Shown here piece by piece: positions 50,538-60,598 of a DNA stretch of 64,000 bases; the first letter of the stretch is position 1, and each line of letters starts with the position of its first letter. Under the pieces are notes generated by a model, which was given only the letters and a program-made list of their open reading frames with translations, was not told where the DNA came from and did no database searches. The translations under genes and the position numbers were made by a program. The DNA lies in the NCBI GenBank assembly GCA_021404685.1, contig QWHC01000006.1, positions 124,001 through 188,000 of the forward strand, written 5' to 3'. This stretch comes from Chloroflexi bacterium CFX4 (GTDB lineage: Bacteria > Chloroflexota > Anaerolineae > Aggregatilineales > UBA2796).

Positions 50538-52904
50538 TTACTCCACCTTGAACGTCTCAGCAGCCATACGTAAGACTGCCCGCGTGTAGTAATCAGCACG
50601 GGCGGACGGCGAGACCAGTTCTAACACGCGCAGCGTATTGCCAACCGTCGAGACGGCGAGCGTTTCCGTACCGATCTCTACCCTGAAGCGGTAAAACGTC
50701 CAGTCCACACCGCCCAGCCTGAGCGTCTCCAGTTCATCAATTTGCCCATCCTGTGCCGTGCGCTGCAAAGATTCCAACAGGCGGCTGACCGTCACATTCT
50801 CAAAGCGATAGAGGTTTAAGCGCGCCTCACCGCCGCCAGAGCGTGCGCCAAGCGCAGTCACCTGCCAGCCACGCGGCAAGCTCAGGCTGAACGTGCCGCT
50901 TTGGGTGGTGATGGTACGCGTCTCGCTGGGTAAAGGCTGCGAATCAAGGTGTGCCACGGCCGCCGCCATCAGCGGATCAGCGCTGCTCAGCACATTCTCC
51001 GCCGTGATCGGCACGCGGATGTTCGGCTGCACGCCCTTGCCCTCAATGTGAATCTGCCCATCGGCATCCAGGGCGCGCCCGCGTGTGTAGACGAATTGCA
51101 AGTTATCGGGCAGCACCACCTCAAAGCGCGAACCACCCAAGCCCGCTGTGCCGTAGTAGCCGATGATCGTCGCCCGCTCCCGTTTGGTCAGGTAGTAGCT
51201 GAAAAACTCGCAGGCACTGGCGCAATCTGGGCTAACCAACACCACCACATTCCCAAGATAGCGCTCATTTTCAGCCGGTGGCAGCAGCAGATCGCGCTCA
51301 CGCGGATTGGTGGTGAACGCCTCTGCCTGATCGTCATATTCGGCGCTGTTGCCAACCTCTAAGGGCGACTCAAAGAAGGTGGAGGCAGTCAGCAGGGTAA
51401 GGTAAGCGCTGCCGCCGCCATTTTGCCGCATATCAATGATCAGACCGAGTTTATTATCACGTGCGGCAGCGTTGCGCGCCTGATCAATGGCACGCCGCCA
51501 CAAGCGCAGCGTCAGCGGCAGGTCATCGGCAAAACTGTAGAAGTTCAGCACAGTGTAGCCTTCCACTTGGCGCGTTTCAATGGGCAGCCAGCGGTCGCGT
51601 GTTTCGGCGCGGTAGAAGGGCTTGTAATCCACCAAGCCGCTGACATCCTGCACAAAGGTCAATGTAACACTCTGCTCAGCAGGCGCTTCGGGATTGCGGA
51701 AAGTGACCTCAAGGCTTTTGCCAACCTCACCACGAAAGAGATCGCGCTGCTGCAAGATCAGGCGGTTGTAGGGCGTGGCGATGCCGCTGTTGGTGAAAGG
51801 CTGCACCGCTTTCAGTGCTTCGGCGGCGGGCGTGCCGTTCACGGCGATGATCTGCGCGCCGACTTGCAGATCGGTGCGTGCGGCGGGCAAATTTTCGGGC
51901 AAGCGGTAAACGATCAGGCGTCCATCGTCCAGCGTTTGCGCCCAGATGCCCACACCGCCTAGTGCGGCGCGAATGGCACTATCAGGGACGTTGTTTATGC
52001 CGATATGCCCATCGGGAAAGTAGCGCACCAAATCATAGAGCAGTTGCAGAAATGCCTCACGGCTGCCAACGCGCTCTGCACGCGGGCGCAGCTCAGCCCG
52101 AATGGCGGCGTAGTCAATCTCATAGTAGTCGCTGAAGGCATATTTCTGTGCCAACAAGCTGATCAGGCTATCAAATGCCTCTAGATAGTTCTGATCGGAA
52201 AAATCATCTTGCACCGATGAGGGCGACTCGATCAGGTCTACCAATGCTTGGCGCGGACGGCTGAACACAAAGGGCGATTCGCCGATCTCCACTAAGGTAT
52301 AGCCATTCGGCAGGCGCACCAACGGATCATCTTCCGTGAACAGCTTGCCATCGGCGCCGCGATCTGAAGGGAAAACGCCACGGTCATCCTCAGCGTAAAG
52401 CAGCAGCTTGCCGCTTTTCAGCCGTTCGGTGGTGATGATTGCTGAGCGATAAGCGCCGAAATACTCACGGGTGCTGAGGTAAGGATCGCCAAGCAGGTTG
52501 GAGATGAGCGCGATCAGGTAGATTTTCACCTCACCGCTGCCAATGGCAGTTGGGTCGCCGGGCGGCACTTGCGGCAGCAACAGTTCATAGCTGAAGGGTG
52601 ACGTTTTCGGGTCGCTGGTCACGCGCCCAAGCACCTGACCATCCGCAGGCACATTGGTGCGTTCTGGCACAAAGCCGCCGTTCCGAATGTATTCGGAAAG
52701 GTTGAACATGATCACATAGGGATCGGGCGCGAAAATCTCAAAGCGCAGCGACGTATACGCAACTTCGCCGCGCACCAGTTGGATGCCGCCTTCGTCTTCA
52801 ACCAGGGTTGCTACAGGCAGCACGTCCTCTTGGGCGCGTACCGCACCGAGAGAGCTTCCGATAAGGACGCTTATCAGCACCAACATGCCTAACCGTCGTA
52901 ACAT
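50538..52904 (-). CDS. Exported S41-family peptidase
   Basis: 788 residues. Signal peptide, N-terminal domain, a PDZ-like part (GIWAQTLDDGRLIVYRL ... VGAQIIAVNGTPA) and the S41 core with LIIDMRQNGGGS and the nucleophile region SPDCASACEF, then GLGGSRFEV. A C-terminal domain of about 130 residues is separate. Start ATG 52904 has GAGG nine bases upstream (GTG 52919 is possible). It cleaves exported proteins or peptides. Confidence 0.82.
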   Translation of the reverse strand: MLRRLGMLVLISVLIGSSLGAVRAQEDVLPVATLVEDEGGIQLVRGEVAYTSLRFEIFAPDPYVIMFNLSEYIRNGGFVPERTNVPADGQVLGRVTSDPKTSPFSYELLLPQVPPGDPTAIGSGEVKIYLIALISNLLGDPYLSTREYFGAYRSAIITTERLKSGKLLLYAEDDRGVFPSDRGADGKLFTEDDPLVRLPNGYTLVEIGESPFVFSRPRQALVDLIESPSSVQDDFSDQNYLEAFDSLISLLAQKYAFSDYYEIDYAAIRAELRPRAERVGSREAFLQLLYDLVRYFPDGHIGINNVPDSAIRAALGGVGIWAQTLDDGRLIVYRLPENLPAARTDLQVGAQIIAVNGTPAAEALKAVQPFTNSGIATPYNRLILQQRDLFRGEVGKSLEVTFRNPEAPAEQSVTLTFVQDVSGLVDYKPFYRAETRDRWLPIETRQVEGYTVLNFYSFADDLPLTLRLWRRAIDQARNAAARDNKLGLIIDMRQNGGGSAYLTLLTASTFFESPLEVGNSAEYDDQAEAFTTNPRERDLLLPPAENERYLGNVVVLVSPDCASACEFFSYYLTKRERATIIGYYGTAGLGGSRFEVVLPDNLQFVYTRGRALDADGQIHIEGKGVQPNIRVPITAENVLSSADPLMAAAVAHLDSQPLPSETRTITTQSGTFSLSLPRGWQVTALGARSGGGEARLNLYRFENVTVSRLLESLQRTAQDGQIDELETLRLGGVDWTFYRFRVEIGTETLAVSTVGNTLRVLELVSPSARADYYTRAVLRMAAETFKVE

Positions 52905-52971
52905 CAGCCTTATCCTCACTTACAACGCAAGCCTTTTCGCAATTGTAGCAGGAAGCGGCAACGCTTTCCGA

Positions 52972-53394
52972 TTAGCCTTCCTTAAGAAGCCACGCCACTG
53001 CCTCAGCGTGCCTATCGCCCTGAAAGATGTGCAACTTCAAGTGACCAAAACGCATAAAGCTGAAAATTGGCTGCAAAAGCGAGAGCGCGGCATCTTGGCG
53101 CACCAGAAGCACCATGCGCGTGGTAGGATGCACCTTGACGCGGCGTGTCCACTCGCGCCCTGCCGTAATCACACTATTGAAGGGCAGCAAACCCGACTGC
53201 CGCATATCTAGCAGCAAGCGCAAGCGCGACTCGTTGGTGGCTGCCTCGAAAATTTGGGTGACGTATGCCAGCCCCTGTTCAGCGCTGCGGCGGCTGGATT
53301 CAAGGAAAGTTAGTTCGTGAATATCGGTCTCTTCATGATGTGTAAAGCGCACTACCAGCGCGCCTGAGGTTTGCGTTTCGCGCTTATTAAACAT
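52972..53394 (-). CDS. STAS/SpoIIAA-like protein
   Basis: 140 residues with the alpha/beta order of STAS or SpoIIAA-like proteins (RLRLLLDMRQSG, TTRMVLLVRQDA, LKLHIFQGDRHAEAVAWLL). No conserved Ser can be fixed. Single gene, possibly a signalling partner; function unknown. Confidence 0.45.
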   Translation of the reverse strand: MFNKRETQTSGALVVRFTHHEETDIHELTFLESSRRSAEQGLAYVTQIFEAATNESRLRLLLDMRQSGLLPFNSVITAGREWTRRVKVHPTTRMVLLVRQDAALSLLQPIFSFMRFGHLKLHIFQGDRHAEAVAWLLKEG

Positions 53395-53568
53395 GTGTAA
53401 GCGTCCTTGGTTAGTTAGAAAATAGATAGAAGCCGCACAAGATTATGGTCAAAGTGCGGCGCTATGCCAAATGAAGGCGAAGTACACGGTGAATTCTGGT
53501 GGATTTTCTGATTTGGCAGCGCGCACGTGCTATAATGCTCTCGAAAAGTGCCATTCGAGGAGGTTTTT

Positions 53569-54693
53569 ATGAGTGTTCAAGCGCCAACGGCGCGCCCTTT
53601 AACTGAAGAAGCCGATTTTTTGCAGATCAAAAGTATTGATCATGTGCATTGGTGGGTTGGGAATGCCAAGCAGGCGATGTATTACTGGTGGAAGGCGTTT
53701 GGCTTTAAGCCGATTGCCTACAGCGGCTTGGAGACAGGCAATCGGCGCTTTGCGTCCTACGTGCTGGAAAGCGGCACCATCCGCTTTGTCATCTCCTCAC
53801 CCTACCGCCCTAGCGATGAGATGGCAGCCCATCACCTGCTGCACGGCGATGGCGTGAAGGTGATCGCGCTGGGCGTGGAAGATGTGGAGCAGGCTTTCCG
53901 CGCTACCACCGAACGCGGCGCACAGGCAGCCTGGCAGCCGCGTGAAGAAGCGGACGCACACGGCGTTTACCGCACGGCAGCCATCCGCACCTATGGCGAG
54001 GTGCTGCACGTTTTCGTAGATCGGCGTGCCTATCAGGGTACGTTCGCGCCGTCCTACCAACCGATCACCTTCAGCGCCGACTCAGCTGGTTTAGCAGCCA
54101 TTGATCACATTGTGGGCAACGTTGAGCTGGGCAAGATGAACTATTGGGTCAATTTCTACCATCAGGTGATGGGCTTCCGCCTGCTGCAAGGCTTCAGCGA
54201 TGAACAGATCAGCACCGAGTATTCGGCGTTGATGTCTAAAGTGATGCAGAACGGCAATGGGCGCGTCAAGTTCCCGATCAATGAGCCTGCCGACGGGAAG
54301 AAAAAGAGCCAGATCGAAGAATACCTTGAATATTACATGACACCGGGCGTGCAACACATTGCTATGGCGACGGGCGACATCCTCAAGACGGTGCGCGCCT
54401 TGCGTGATCGCGGTGTGGAGTTCTTGCGCGTGCCAGATGCCTACTACGATGTGCTGCCGGAGCGCGTTGGGCAGATCAAAGAGGACTTAGCGCAGATCAA
54501 AGAGTTGGGCATCTTGGTGGATCGGGATGATGAGGGCTATCTGCTGCAAATCTTCTCGCGTCCGCTGCAAGACCGTCCGACTGCCTTCATTGAGGTGATC
54601 GAACGGCATGGCTCACGCGGCTTTGGCGTGGGCAACTTCAAGGCGCTCTTTGAGGCAATCGAACTGGAGCAGGCGCGGCGCGGGAACTTGTAA
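53569..54693 (+). CDS. hppD: 4-hydroxyphenylpyruvate dioxygenase
   Basis: 374 residues, two vicinal-oxygen-chelate domains. Iron ligands: His in IDHIVGN (first His of the C-terminal domain), His in PGVQHIAMAT, Glu in FIEVIERHG. C-terminal helix region GFGVGNFKALFEAIE is typical. It converts 4-hydroxyphenylpyruvate to homogentisate in tyrosine breakdown. Start ATG 53569 with GAGGAGG upstream. Confidence 0.92.
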   Translation: MSVQAPTARPLTEEADFLQIKSIDHVHWWVGNAKQAMYYWWKAFGFKPIAYSGLETGNRRFASYVLESGTIRFVISSPYRPSDEMAAHHLLHGDGVKVIALGVEDVEQAFRATTERGAQAAWQPREEADAHGVYRTAAIRTYGEVLHVFVDRRAYQGTFAPSYQPITFSADSAGLAAIDHIVGNVELGKMNYWVNFYHQVMGFRLLQGFSDEQISTEYSALMSKVMQNGNGRVKFPINEPADGKKKSQIEEYLEYYMTPGVQHIAMATGDILKTVRALRDRGVEFLRVPDAYYDVLPERVGQIKEDLAQIKELGILVDRDDEGYLLQIFSRPLQDRPTAFIEVIERHGSRGFGVGNFKALFEAIELEQARRGNL

Positions 54694-54860
54694 TTTCCGA
54701 TGCAAAGTGTTTTACACAACACACTGAAGCGCAACGCATATCATGTGGTCTTTCGCGTTCAATGGCAATTGAGGGTGTGGTCGCCTGATTAACTTGCTTA
54801 CGCAAGGGGCAGAAATTTCTGCTAAGGCGGCTGCCAAGACTGACTAGGTAGCCTAGTGTT

Positions 54861-54885
54861 GTGGGTCGGATTTTACCCGACCCAC
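54861..54885. terminator. Hairpin between hppD and livF
   Basis: GTGGGTCGG pairs with CCGACCCAC around ATTTTAC. It lies between two convergent genes, 12 bases after the livF stop on the minus strand, and can serve both. The rest of the 204-bp gap holds nothing I can name. Confidence 0.65.
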
Positions 54886-54897
54886 CGGTAATACGTT

Positions 54898-55608
54898 TTA
54901 TTCCTCGCCCAAGTACGCCTTGCGGACGACTTCGCTCTCTTGCAGCACTTTGGCACTGTCGCCCATCACAATCTGCCCTGATTGCAGAATATAGCCGCGA
55001 TCTGCTACTTGCAGCGCCATGCGTGCGTTTTGTTCCACCAGCAGGATCGTTGTGCCTTGCGCGTGCAATTCCTGAATGATGTCGAAAATCTGATCAACCA
55101 GCACCGGCGCTAAGCCCATGGAAGGCTCATCCAGCAGCAGGATGCGCGGATTCAGCAACAAGCCACGCGCCATCGCCAGCATTTGCTGTTCGCCGCCGCT
55201 GAGCGTGCCGCCAAGCTGGTTAAGGCGTTCCTTCACACGCGGGAAGAGCGTGAAGGCGCGCTCCATGCGTTCGGCAACCTCGCGGCTGCTGACGGAAAAG
55301 CCGCCCATCTCTAGGTTTTCGCGCACGGTCAGCTCTGGGAAAATGCGCCGCCCCTCTGGCACATGCCCAACGCCCATCCGCGTGATTTTGTGCGGCGGCA
55401 CATTGTTCAGGGCAGTTCCCTGAAAGGTGACTGTGCCTGCCCGTGGGCGCGCCAAGCCGCTAATGGTGCGAAGGGTGGTGCTTTTGCCGGCGCCGTTAGC
55501 GCCGATCAATGTGACAACCTCACCCTCGTTCACCTCGATTGAAATGCCCTTCAGCGCATGGATATGCCCATAGTAGGTATGAACGTTCTCTAGCTTTAGC
55601 AGTGTCAT
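54898..55608 (-). CDS. livF: Branched-chain amino acid ABC transporter ATPase LivF
   Basis: 236 residues; Walker A GANGAGKST, signature LSGGEQQ, Walker B ILLLDEPSMGL. The short LivF form. Last gene of the liv operon, 13 bases after livG. Confidence 0.9.
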   Translation of the reverse strand: MTLLKLENVHTYYGHIHALKGISIEVNEGEVVTLIGANGAGKSTTLRTISGLARPRAGTVTFQGTALNNVPPHKITRMGVGHVPEGRRIFPELTVRENLEMGGFSVSSREVAERMERAFTLFPRVKERLNQLGGTLSGGEQQMLAMARGLLLNPRILLLDEPSMGLAPVLVDQIFDIIQELHAQGTTILLVEQNARMALQVADRGYILQSGQIVMGDSAKVLQESEVVRKAYLGEE

Positions 55609-55621
55609 CTTCCATCGCCTC

Positions 55622-56401
55622 TCAGACGTGACTCGCCGCGCTGCCGCGCCCTAGATAGGCCTCGATCACACGCGGATTGCGCCGCACTTCTTCCGGTGAG
55701 CCTTCAGCGATCTTCTGACCATAGTCCAACACGGTGATGTATTCCGAGATGCCCATCACCACGCGCATATCGTGTTCGATCAGCAGCACCGTGATGCCGA
55801 ATTCATCGCGCACGGCGCGGAATAGCTGCATCGCCGCGACGGACTCCTGCGGATTCATGCCTGCGGTTGGCTCATCCAACAGCAGCAGTTTAGGCTCGCT
55901 TGCCAAAGCGCGGGCGATCTCTAGGCGGCGCTGGTCACCATAGGGTAAGTTTTTCGCCACTTCGTTCGCCTTATCGCGCAAGCCGACGAAATCAAGCAGT
56001 GCTTCCACACGCTGTTGCGCGGTGCGCTCTTGGACGGCGAAGGAAGGCAGGCGTAGGATCGTTTGCGGCAGGCTGATGTGTAGGCGGCGGTGCATTCCAA
56101 CCAGGCAGTTCTCAATGACGGTCATCGCGCCGAACAAGCGGATATTCTGAAAGGTGCGTGCGATGCCTGCATTGTTGATCTTGTTTGGCTTCAAGCCGGT
56201 GATGTTTTTACCGTCAAAGGTGATGGTGCCTTCGTCCGGCACGTAGATGCCCGTCATCAGGTTGAAGAAGGTTGTTTTGCCCGCGCCGTTTGGCCCGATG
56301 ATGGCGTTGATGGTGCGCGGCTCAATGAGGTAATCCACCTTCTGGACGGCGGTCAAGCCGCCAAAGCGCTTCAGCACACCTTTTGCTTCTAAGAGCGCCA
56401 T
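55622..56401 (-). CDS. livG: Branched-chain amino acid ABC transporter ATPase LivG
   Basis: 259 residues; Walker A GPNGAGKTT, signature LPYGDQRRLEIARAL (the usual Liv variant), Walker B LLLLDEPTAGMNP. The ATG overlaps the livM stop by one base (TAATG). Confidence 0.92.
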   Translation of the reverse strand: MALLEAKGVLKRFGGLTAVQKVDYLIEPRTINAIIGPNGAGKTTFFNLMTGIYVPDEGTITFDGKNITGLKPNKINNAGIARTFQNIRLFGAMTVIENCLVGMHRRLHISLPQTILRLPSFAVQERTAQQRVEALLDFVGLRDKANEVAKNLPYGDQRRLEIARALASEPKLLLLDEPTAGMNPQESVAAMQLFRAVRDEFGITVLLIEHDMRVVMGISEYITVLDYGQKIAEGSPEEVRRNPRVIEAYLGRGSAASHV

Positions 56402-57864
56402 TAGGACTGCTCCTTTGGTTGGTTGCCCAGCAGGTCTTCCGGCTTGATGGTCTCCACATCCGCAATGATTTCCGCTTCGGGAATTTCTTCTTTGCCCATC
56501 GCCGCTTGCAGTTCCAATTGGCGGCGTTTGGCAGGCAGCACACCTGAGGGACGGAAGATCATCATAATGATGAGCAGCAAGCCGAACACAAAGCGCTCGT
56601 AGCGGGCAGGCTCAAGCTGCTGTGGCCAATCGCGGATTGGGAAGTTGATAATGGGAATCACCCAGTCTATATTCTTCAGGCTGTTGATGAGCAGCGAGAA
56701 GTTTTTCAGCACTTGCAGGTTTAGCAAGGTCACGATCACTGCGCCCAAGATCACGCCGCGAATGCTGCCCATACCGCCCACAATCACAATCGCCAAGATG
56801 AAGATGGACTGGATGAAGCTAAAGCTCTCCGGGCTGACAAAGGTATTCTTGGCAGCGAAGATGACGCCCATCGCGCCGGCGAAAGAAGCGCCCATCGCAA
56901 AGGCGAGCAGCTTCATCCGCACTTTGGGAATGCCCATCGCTTGCGCCGCAACCTCATCCTCACGGATGGCAGTCCAAGCGCGCCCAATGGGTGAATTATC
57001 CAGCCGTGCTGCGACCAATGCCGCAATCGCGCAGACGCCCAACACCAACACATAGTAGAACAACTGGTAGGTGAGTGCGCGTACGTTCGTGGCTGGAATG
57101 CCAAGTGCAGCGGTCAGGTTTGCCACGCCCTCCACCAGAAAGTCCGGCAGCGGCGGACCGACAATGCCCGGCAAGCCCTGCGCGCCGTTGGTGATATTGA
57201 TCGGTGTGCGCCGATTGGACGAGATATTGCTCAGGTTGCTCACCAAGATGCGGATGATCTCGCCAAAGCCAAGCGTCACGATTGCCAGATAGTCGCCGCG
57301 CAGGCGCAGCACGGGCAAACCAAGCAAAATGCCCGTGATGGCAGCCGCAATCACGCCCAAAAACAAGAACAGCCAGAATAACTCTGGTGCTGCCTGTGCG
57401 CCGCTGATCTGCACGATGGTGTTGGCGTTTGAAGTGAACACGCCCCACAGATAAGCGCCGACCGCAAAGAACGCCACATAGCCTAAGTCCAGCAAGCCGG
57501 CAAAGCCAACCACGACGTTCAGCCCGATAGCCATCGCAGCGAAAATGGCGATTTGCGTGATCAGCTCAAGGTAGAAAGTATCTTCCAGCCCTAAGATCGG
57601 CATCAGTACCAAGCCGATGATCGCGATTAGCAACACCTTTAGCCGTCCGTCAATCTTCAACCCTAAGATGATGAAAGGCGAGATGACGAACATCGGGAAC
57701 AGGATAGATGACCACAGCGGGAAGAGCAACATGCTGCGGTCTATGCTGTGCAGCAGGAAGTAGACAATCGCCACATAGCCTAGCGCGAAGAGTGTGGGCA
57801 GTGCCTCGCGCCAGTTAGGTTGGCTCTGTGGCGCGCCATTTTGGAAGAGTGCATTTGTCGCCAT
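56401..57864 (-). CDS. livM: Branched-chain amino acid ABC transporter permease LivM
   Basis: 487 residues, about ten spans, with GYVAFFAVGAYLWG and the permease loop AWTAIREDEVAAQAMGIP that contacts the ATPases. Longer than many LivM proteins: the N-terminus carries extra spans and the last 50 residues form an acidic cytoplasmic tail (EIPEAEIIADVETIKPEDLL). Three bases after livH. Confidence 0.9.
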   Translation of the reverse strand: MATNALFQNGAPQSQPNWREALPTLFALGYVAIVYFLLHSIDRSMLLFPLWSSILFPMFVISPFIILGLKIDGRLKVLLIAIIGLVLMPILGLEDTFYLELITQIAIFAAMAIGLNVVVGFAGLLDLGYVAFFAVGAYLWGVFTSNANTIVQISGAQAAPELFWLFLFLGVIAAAITGILLGLPVLRLRGDYLAIVTLGFGEIIRILVSNLSNISSNRRTPINITNGAQGLPGIVGPPLPDFLVEGVANLTAALGIPATNVRALTYQLFYYVLVLGVCAIAALVAARLDNSPIGRAWTAIREDEVAAQAMGIPKVRMKLLAFAMGASFAGAMGVIFAAKNTFVSPESFSFIQSIFILAIVIVGGMGSIRGVILGAVIVTLLNLQVLKNFSLLINSLKNIDWVIPIINFPIRDWPQQLEPARYERFVFGLLLIIMMIFRPSGVLPAKRRQLELQAAMGKEEIPEAEIIADVETIKPEDLLGNQPKEQS

Positions 57865-57867
57865 CGG

Positions 57868-59055
57868 TTATACCTTTTCGTCTACCTTCTTGCCGAGCAG
57901 CCCCGTCGGGCGGAACAGCAGCACAAGGATCAGCACCGCAAAGGCGAAAATATCGCTATAGCCCAAGCCAAGCGCCGGGAAATAGGGCAGCAGCGCCGAG
58001 AAGAACGCTTCCAACATGCCCAGCAGCAAGCCGCCAAGCATCGCACCGGTGATATTGCCAATGCCACCTAGCACCGCCGCCGTAAATGCCTTCAAGCCGG
58101 GAATAAAGCCGATATAAGGCGTTACATTAGTTGTTTTCAAGCCGTAGAGCACACCAGCAGCGCCGCCTAGGGCGCCACCAACCATAAAGGTGATCGTGAT
58201 CATCAGGTTCACGTTAATGCCCATCAGGCTTGCCGTCGCCTGATCCTGCGAGACGGCGCGAATGCCCTTGCCAATCTTGGTGGCATTCACAAAATAGTTC
58301 AAGCCGACCAGCATGACGATGGCGCTCACGATGATGATCAGCGTCGTATTGGTGGTTGAAACACCCTGTGCCAACACAATGCGCTCATTGAAAAACGTCA
58401 CCTGATCGGTTGGGTAGGGCATGTTGAAGACATTACGGTTAAGCGCCTGAAAGCCACGCACAAAATCGGTCAGGAAGAACGAGACGCCAATTGCAGAAAT
58501 AAGCGGCACCAGGCGCGGTGCGCCACGCAGCGGCTTATAGGCAACGCGTTCAACGACCGTGGCAAGTGTGCCGCAAATGACCATCGCCACGCCGATCATC
58601 AGCACGATGACCACCAGTGGCGAAAGGCTGCTCAGCATATCGGCAGCGCGCAGGCGAATCATCACCTCATAGCCCACCACACCGCCCACCATAAAAATTT
58701 CGCTGTGGGCAAAGTTGATGAACTTCAGCACGCCGTAAACCATCGTATAGCCAAGCGCAATGACGGCATACACAAAGCCGATGGTGATGCCATCCAGCAG
58801 CATGTTGGGAAGCTGGCGCACCACTTGCTCAAATAGGTTAATGCGGGCAGGCACGCGCAAAATATCAATACCGTGCCAATCTGTTTGCAGCACAAAGCCA
58901 ACAACAAGTGCCAGCAGCGAAATACTGCCACCGGCAATAAAGACAAACAGCAAGATTTGCAGCACGGGTCTCAGGATGTATTGCAGCAACCAGTTGCCAA
59001 GTGCCTCTAGTGGGCTGCGTTGGGTGGAACTAGCAATGTTTGGGACAGCGGTCAT
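57868..59055 (-). CDS. livH: Branched-chain amino acid ABC transporter permease LivH
   Basis: 395 residues. The last 300 are standard LivH (GITIGFVYAVIALGYTMVYG, FINFAHSEIFMVGG, AVSQDQATASLMGIN). About 90 extra residues with one more span (LQILLFVFIAGGSISLLALV) precede them. A 28-bp palindrome separates it from livK. Confidence 0.9.
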   Translation of the reverse strand: MTAVPNIASSTQRSPLEALGNWLLQYILRPVLQILLFVFIAGGSISLLALVVGFVLQTDWHGIDILRVPARINLFEQVVRQLPNMLLDGITIGFVYAVIALGYTMVYGVLKFINFAHSEIFMVGGVVGYEVMIRLRAADMLSSLSPLVVIVLMIGVAMVICGTLATVVERVAYKPLRGAPRLVPLISAIGVSFFLTDFVRGFQALNRNVFNMPYPTDQVTFFNERIVLAQGVSTTNTTLIIIVSAIVMLVGLNYFVNATKIGKGIRAVSQDQATASLMGINVNLMITITFMVGGALGGAAGVLYGLKTTNVTPYIGFIPGLKAFTAAVLGGIGNITGAMLGGLLLGMLEAFFSALLPYFPALGLGYSDIFAFAVLILVLLFRPTGLLGKKVDEKV

Positions 59056-59085
59056 AAAGAAGGCGCTCCATTAGGTGTGGTACAA

Positions 59086-59113
59086 ACAAGGGAGGCTTGC
59101 AAGCCTCCCTTGT
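59086..59113 (-). terminator. 28-bp perfect palindrome between livK and livH
   Basis: ACAAGGGAGGCTTG is followed at once by its exact complement. In the transcript it gives a 12-13 bp stem followed by TTTGT. It lies after the livK stop and before livH, so it probably ends part of the transcripts and lets the binding protein be made in excess over the membrane parts. Confidence 0.65.
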
Positions 59114-59150
59114 TGGACAGCCGCACAGGTTAGGTACGGCTGTGAGGGTT

Positions 59151-60365
59151 TTAGTTACCCATCATTTCCTTCGCCGTCAGCGGGGAAGGTGCTTGCACGC
59201 TGCCGATCAGTGGATTCTCGCCCCACTTTTCGGGGTCGGCGCTGGCAACCTGCAAAATGTAGTAGGTGGCAACCTTTGGATCGCCGTTATCGTCAAAGCT
59301 GATGGTGCCGATGACCGTCTCGAAGTCCTCAGTGGCGCGCACGGCTGCCGCAACCTGAGCGCGGGTGGGCAGGGCGCCGCCGTTCTCGGTGATGGCATTG
59401 ACCAACGCATTGATCACGATTTGGGTAGCGGCGTAGGCCTCAGCCGCATATGCCTCTGGGGCAATGCCGAACTGGGCGCGGTAGTCTTCCACGAACTGAG
59501 CAGCTGCCGGATAGAGCGAAGCAGGCCCAGCGGCAGAGGTGTAGACCAAACCAACGACAGCCTCACCACCGATCTGGGCGAGGTCAGAGCCGTCCATGCC
59601 ATCGGGCCCCATGAACGCCGATTCTAGACCCTTCTCGCGTGCCTGACGGAAGAACACGGCAGCTTGGTTGTAGATGCCGCCGAAGTAGACCAGATCGGGT
59701 GCTTGGGCAAGGATGGGCGTGATCACCGCGTCGAAGTTGGCGGTTTCAGTGGTGCCTTCAAAGCCAAGCACTTCCACGCCGGCTTCTTCAAGGGCTGCGG
59801 CAAAGAAGGTGGCAACACCTTCGCCGTAAGCGGTCTTGTCGTGCAGCACAAAGGCAGTTTCAATCTTCAGTTCCTCAACGGCATAGCCCGCACCGGCTGC
59901 GCCCTGTGCGTCGTCACGACCGCACAGACGGTTGACGGTTGGGTAGCCGCGGTCGGTGATGTTCACGTTCGTGTTGGCGGGCGAAACCATCACCAAATCC
60001 GAACGGTTGTAAACTTCCGAGGCCGGCAGCGCAACACCGCTGTTCAGGTGACCGATCACCGCGAGGATGGCGGCATCGTTCACGATGTTCTGCGCGTTGG
60101 CAACACCCACATCGGGCGTAGCTTGGTCGTCAAAAGGTACGAATTCCAAGGTGAAGCCGAGATCGGTCACTTGGCTGCCCAACTGAAGAATTGCCAGCTC
60201 TGTACCGTTGCGGATGGCTGTACCGAGCAATGATTGGCCGCCGGACAGTGGGCTGTGCGAAGCAATCTTGATGACGTTGCTCTGCGCGCTGGTTGGCGCA
60301 GCCACAAACGCCTGACCGATCAATGCCAAGATGGCAACGACCGCGAATAGCTTGAGAGTCTTCAT
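59151..60365 (-). CDS. livK: Branched-chain amino acid binding protein
   Basis: 404 residues. Signal peptide (LFAVVAILALIGQAFVAAPTSA), then a type I periplasmic-binding fold: IKIASHSPLSGGQSLLG, VIGHLNSGVALPAS, KTAYGEGVATFFAAAL. No lipobox cysteine at the cleavage site, unusual for a cell without an outer membrane (if the assignment to Chloroflexota is right). GAGGAAAA lies about nine bases before ATG. First gene of the liv operon. The 233 bases upstream hold no gene. Confidence 0.9.
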   Translation of the reverse strand: MKTLKLFAVVAILALIGQAFVAAPTSAQSNVIKIASHSPLSGGQSLLGTAIRNGTELAILQLGSQVTDLGFTLEFVPFDDQATPDVGVANAQNIVNDAAILAVIGHLNSGVALPASEVYNRSDLVMVSPANTNVNITDRGYPTVNRLCGRDDAQGAAGAGYAVEELKIETAFVLHDKTAYGEGVATFFAAALEEAGVEVLGFEGTTETANFDAVITPILAQAPDLVYFGGIYNQAAVFFRQAREKGLESAFMGPDGMDGSDLAQIGGEAVVGLVYTSAAGPASLYPAAAQFVEDYRAQFGIAPEAYAAEAYAATQIVINALVNAITENGGALPTRAQVAAAVRATEDFETVIGTISFDDNGDPKVATYYILQVASADPEKWGENPLIGSVQAPSPLTAKEMMGN

Positions 60366-60598
60366 ATGAAATTTTCCTCTTGCACTCTGTGCGAAAACAA
60401 TCTAGACAGCAGGTTCGGGAACACACTTAGGCTCAAACCTGCCCGCCTATTTTGAGATTATACTGTTATGGCAAGTTGTGTCAAAAAGGTTTGGGCAAAC
60501 ACCACAAAAGCGCCCAACTTCACCTCGATTTTTGTGCATTTGCACGAAAAAAGCGCCCCAAAACGCGCCTTGACGCAACCAACTGGTGATAGGGTTTG

